NCBI GenBank assembly: GCA_031553655.1
Contig: JAVBLG010000090.1
Span: 1-7,160, forward strand
Direction: 5' to 3'
Source: JAVBLG01 sp031553655
GTDB lineage: Bacteria > Desulfobacterota > Desulfovibrionia > Desulfovibrionales > Desulfovibrionaceae
DNA: 7,160 nucleotides
The notes under the pieces are model-generated. The model was not told the DNA's origin. It did no database searches and saw only the letters and a program-made list of their open reading frames with translations. Position 1 is the stretch's first letter. Each line of letters starts with the position of its first letter. The translations under genes were made by a program, and so were the position numbers. Shown here piece by piece: positions 6,353 through 7,160 of the stretch.

Positions 6353-6373
6353 ACTAATAAATACGTCATTAGT
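6353..6373. promoter_or_regulatory. ACTAAT-N9-ATTAGT inverted repeat beside the -10 box
   Basis: Perfect 6-bp arms at 6353-6358 and 6368-6373 directly abut the TATAAT at 6374 and cover the region between it and the expected -35. The position suits an operator, but short dyads are common in AT-rich DNA. Confidence 0.25.
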
Positions 6374-6379
6374 TATAAT
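6374..6379 (+). promoter_or_regulatory. Candidate -10 box (TATAAT) for the DUF4384 gene
   Basis: A perfect TATAAT lies in AT-rich sequence 62 nt before the ATG. No good -35 box sits 16-18 bp upstream. A perfect TTGACA at 6324-6329 lies too far away to pair with this box. The weak -35 would suit an activator-dependent promoter, but a different promoter is possible. Confidence 0.35.
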
Positions 6380-6429
6380 TAAAAAAATAAAGGTTCCCGC
6401 CTCACAACTCTATAAAACAAAATATTTAT

Positions 6430-6434
6430 AAGGA
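6430..6434 (+). promoter_or_regulatory. Ribosome-binding site of the DUF4384 gene
   Basis: AAGGA lies seven bases before the ATG at 6442, at ideal spacing, and fixes the start directly before the signal peptide. Confidence 0.75.
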
Positions 6435-6441
6435 AAACAAG

Positions 6442-7107
6442 ATGAAGAAGTTTTTTACATTGCTCCTGACTTGCGCTTTTATGGCAACCGCCGTTTCCGG
6501 AGCGTTGGCCGCACGAGCCACTCGTGATTTGGTATTTGAGGATGATGACGCGGCAGCCAAAAAAGCTGATGAAAGTACCGGGCAGAAAACCATAGCCATA
6601 AAGGCCACAATAATGCTGAAACGCGATGGACAAACCAGCACGGTGGCCCCCAGCCACGAATTCAAAAGTGGAGATCAGGTCAAACTGGTCTTCACGCCGA
6701 GCACAACCGGTTATGTTTACTGGCTGGCCAAAGGAAGCTCGGGGGGATACTCCGTGCTTTTTCCCTCCACCTCGGCCGGAATGGACAATGCAGTGGAGCG
6801 CAACAAGGAATACACTGTGCCGGTGAAAGGCTCTTTCCGCTTTGACGACAAAGCGGGCACGGAAAGCCTGCTGTTGGTTTTCGGGCGCGGAAAAATTCCG
6901 GAATTGGACCAGGCTGTCGCCGAAGCCGCCAAGCAGCAGGGCCAGGCATCCGGTCAGGTGGCTTCCGTGGAAGAGCGGAACAACAACAAGCGCAAATCAC
7001 GCGATCTACAATTTGAAGAAGAAAACGACGAAGACGTGAACACCAAGTCTCAGGTGGCCCCCAAAGGCGAACCCTTTGTGGCCCTGTACGAGCTTACCCA
7101 TAAGTAA
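6442..7107 (+). CDS. Exported DUF4384-domain protein
   Basis: A 221-residue protein with a clear Sec signal peptide: Lys-Lys, a hydrophobic core at residues 4-20, and cleavage probably after Ala-Leu-Ala near residue 23. The mature protein has an acidic, low-complexity N-terminal segment and then a beta-rich DUF4384-like domain (about 50-150). Typical segments are the FKSGDQVKL run (74-82), GYVYWLAKGSSGGYSVLFPS (90-109), EYTVPVKGSFRFDD (123-136) and GTESLLLVFGR (139-149). A charged tail (175-207) follows, and the end, PFVALYELTHK, resumes the beta character. The motif RDL-x-FE plus acidic residues occurs twice, at 28-36 and 187-194, on either side of the domain. DUF4384 has no settled biochemical function; periplasmic or surface location is inferred. 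It is transcribed divergently from the dsr operon and has its own terminator, so a functional link is unproven. Confidence 0.85.
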   Translation: MKKFFTLLLTCAFMATAVSGALAARATRDLVFEDDDAAAKKADESTGQKTIAIKATIMLKRDGQTSTVAPSHEFKSGDQVKLVFTPSTTGYVYWLAKGSSGGYSVLFPSTSAGMDNAVERNKEYTVPVKGSFRFDDKAGTESLLLVFGRGKIPELDQAVAEAAKQQGQASGQVASVEERNNNKRKSRDLQFEEENDEDVNTKSQVAPKGEPFVALYELTHK

Positions 7108-7116
7108 TACGCCCGA

Positions 7117-7156
7117 AGCGGCATGAACGGATACGATCCGCTCATGCCGCTATTTT
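7117..7156 (+). terminator. Strong hairpin terminator after the DUF4384 gene
   Basis: Perfect 10-bp arms AGCGGCATGA (7117-7126) and TCATGCCGCT (7142-7151) enclose, after one A-C mismatch, a further 5-bp stem CGGAT/ATCCG with an ACG loop. ATTTTG follows. The gene's stop lies 9 nt upstream. The T-run is short, but the stem is long and GC-rich at its base. Lack of a following gene in view leaves it open whether it serves a convergent neighbour too. Confidence 0.75.
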
Positions 7157-7160
7157 GCGT

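Larger units (their letters stand above)
5972..6441. other. Divergent intergenic region between the dsr operon and the DUF4384 gene
   Basis: This 470-bp stretch has no supported gene. It contains the dsr promoter and dyad near its left end, a CGCGC-TCCTT-GCGCG stem (6115-6129) followed by a C7 run (6129-6137 region), and an AT-rich right half leading to the DUF4384 start. A 71-codon frame from a TTG at 6123 has no ribosome site and no recognisable protein character. I see no tRNA, riboswitch or transposon end. Its length leaves room for regulation of both divergent units. Confidence 0.6.

Overview
The window carries the complete dsrMKJOP gene set of a dissimilatory sulfur-metabolising bacterium, all on the minus strand. 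It has no dsrAB, and it has an NrfD-type DsrP and a triheme DsrJ. A small RsbRD-type gene sits at the head of the operon, and base composition is about balanced. This fits a sulfate or sulfite reducer of the Desulfovibrio group (Desulfobacterota). I infer the lineage from gene content and remembered protein similarity, not from a search.

Layout, left to right. Positions 1-441 are non-coding and lie downstream of the operon's last gene. They hold a strong four-tract G-quadruplex motif on the transcribed (minus) strand at 54-81, a C5/G5 hairpin at 193-206, and a perfect 18-bp inverted repeat at 343-405. Positions 442-5971 (minus strand, read right to left) hold rsbRD-like gene, dsrM, dsrK, dsrJ, dsrO and dsrP. 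Gaps run from 24 nt down to a 1-nt overlap, so this is one transcription unit, with a good sigma70-type promoter at 6003-6032. Positions 5972-6441 are a divergent intergenic region. Positions 6442-7107 (plus strand) encode an exported DUF4384-domain protein, followed by a strong hairpin at 7117-7151.

The Dsr proteins form a transmembrane electron-transfer complex. DsrP (NrfD-type quinone-interacting subunit), DsrO (Tat-exported iron-sulfur protein) and DsrJ (triheme cytochrome c) make up the periplasm-facing module. DsrM (diheme cytochrome b) and DsrK (cytoplasmic HdrD-like iron-sulfur protein) pass electrons between the menaquinone pool and the DsrC trisulfide produced by sulfite reductase.

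The main anomaly is in dsrK. One in-frame TAA (3329-3331) splits an otherwise intact gene of about 541 codons, just upstream of the part encoding the catalytic CCG iron-sulfur site. The frame is unchanged across the stop and both halves look well conserved. Six genes or gene parts in the window end in TAA normally, so a changed genetic code is unlikely. A recent nonsense mutation, a base-call error, or translation by readthrough or re-initiation remain possible.
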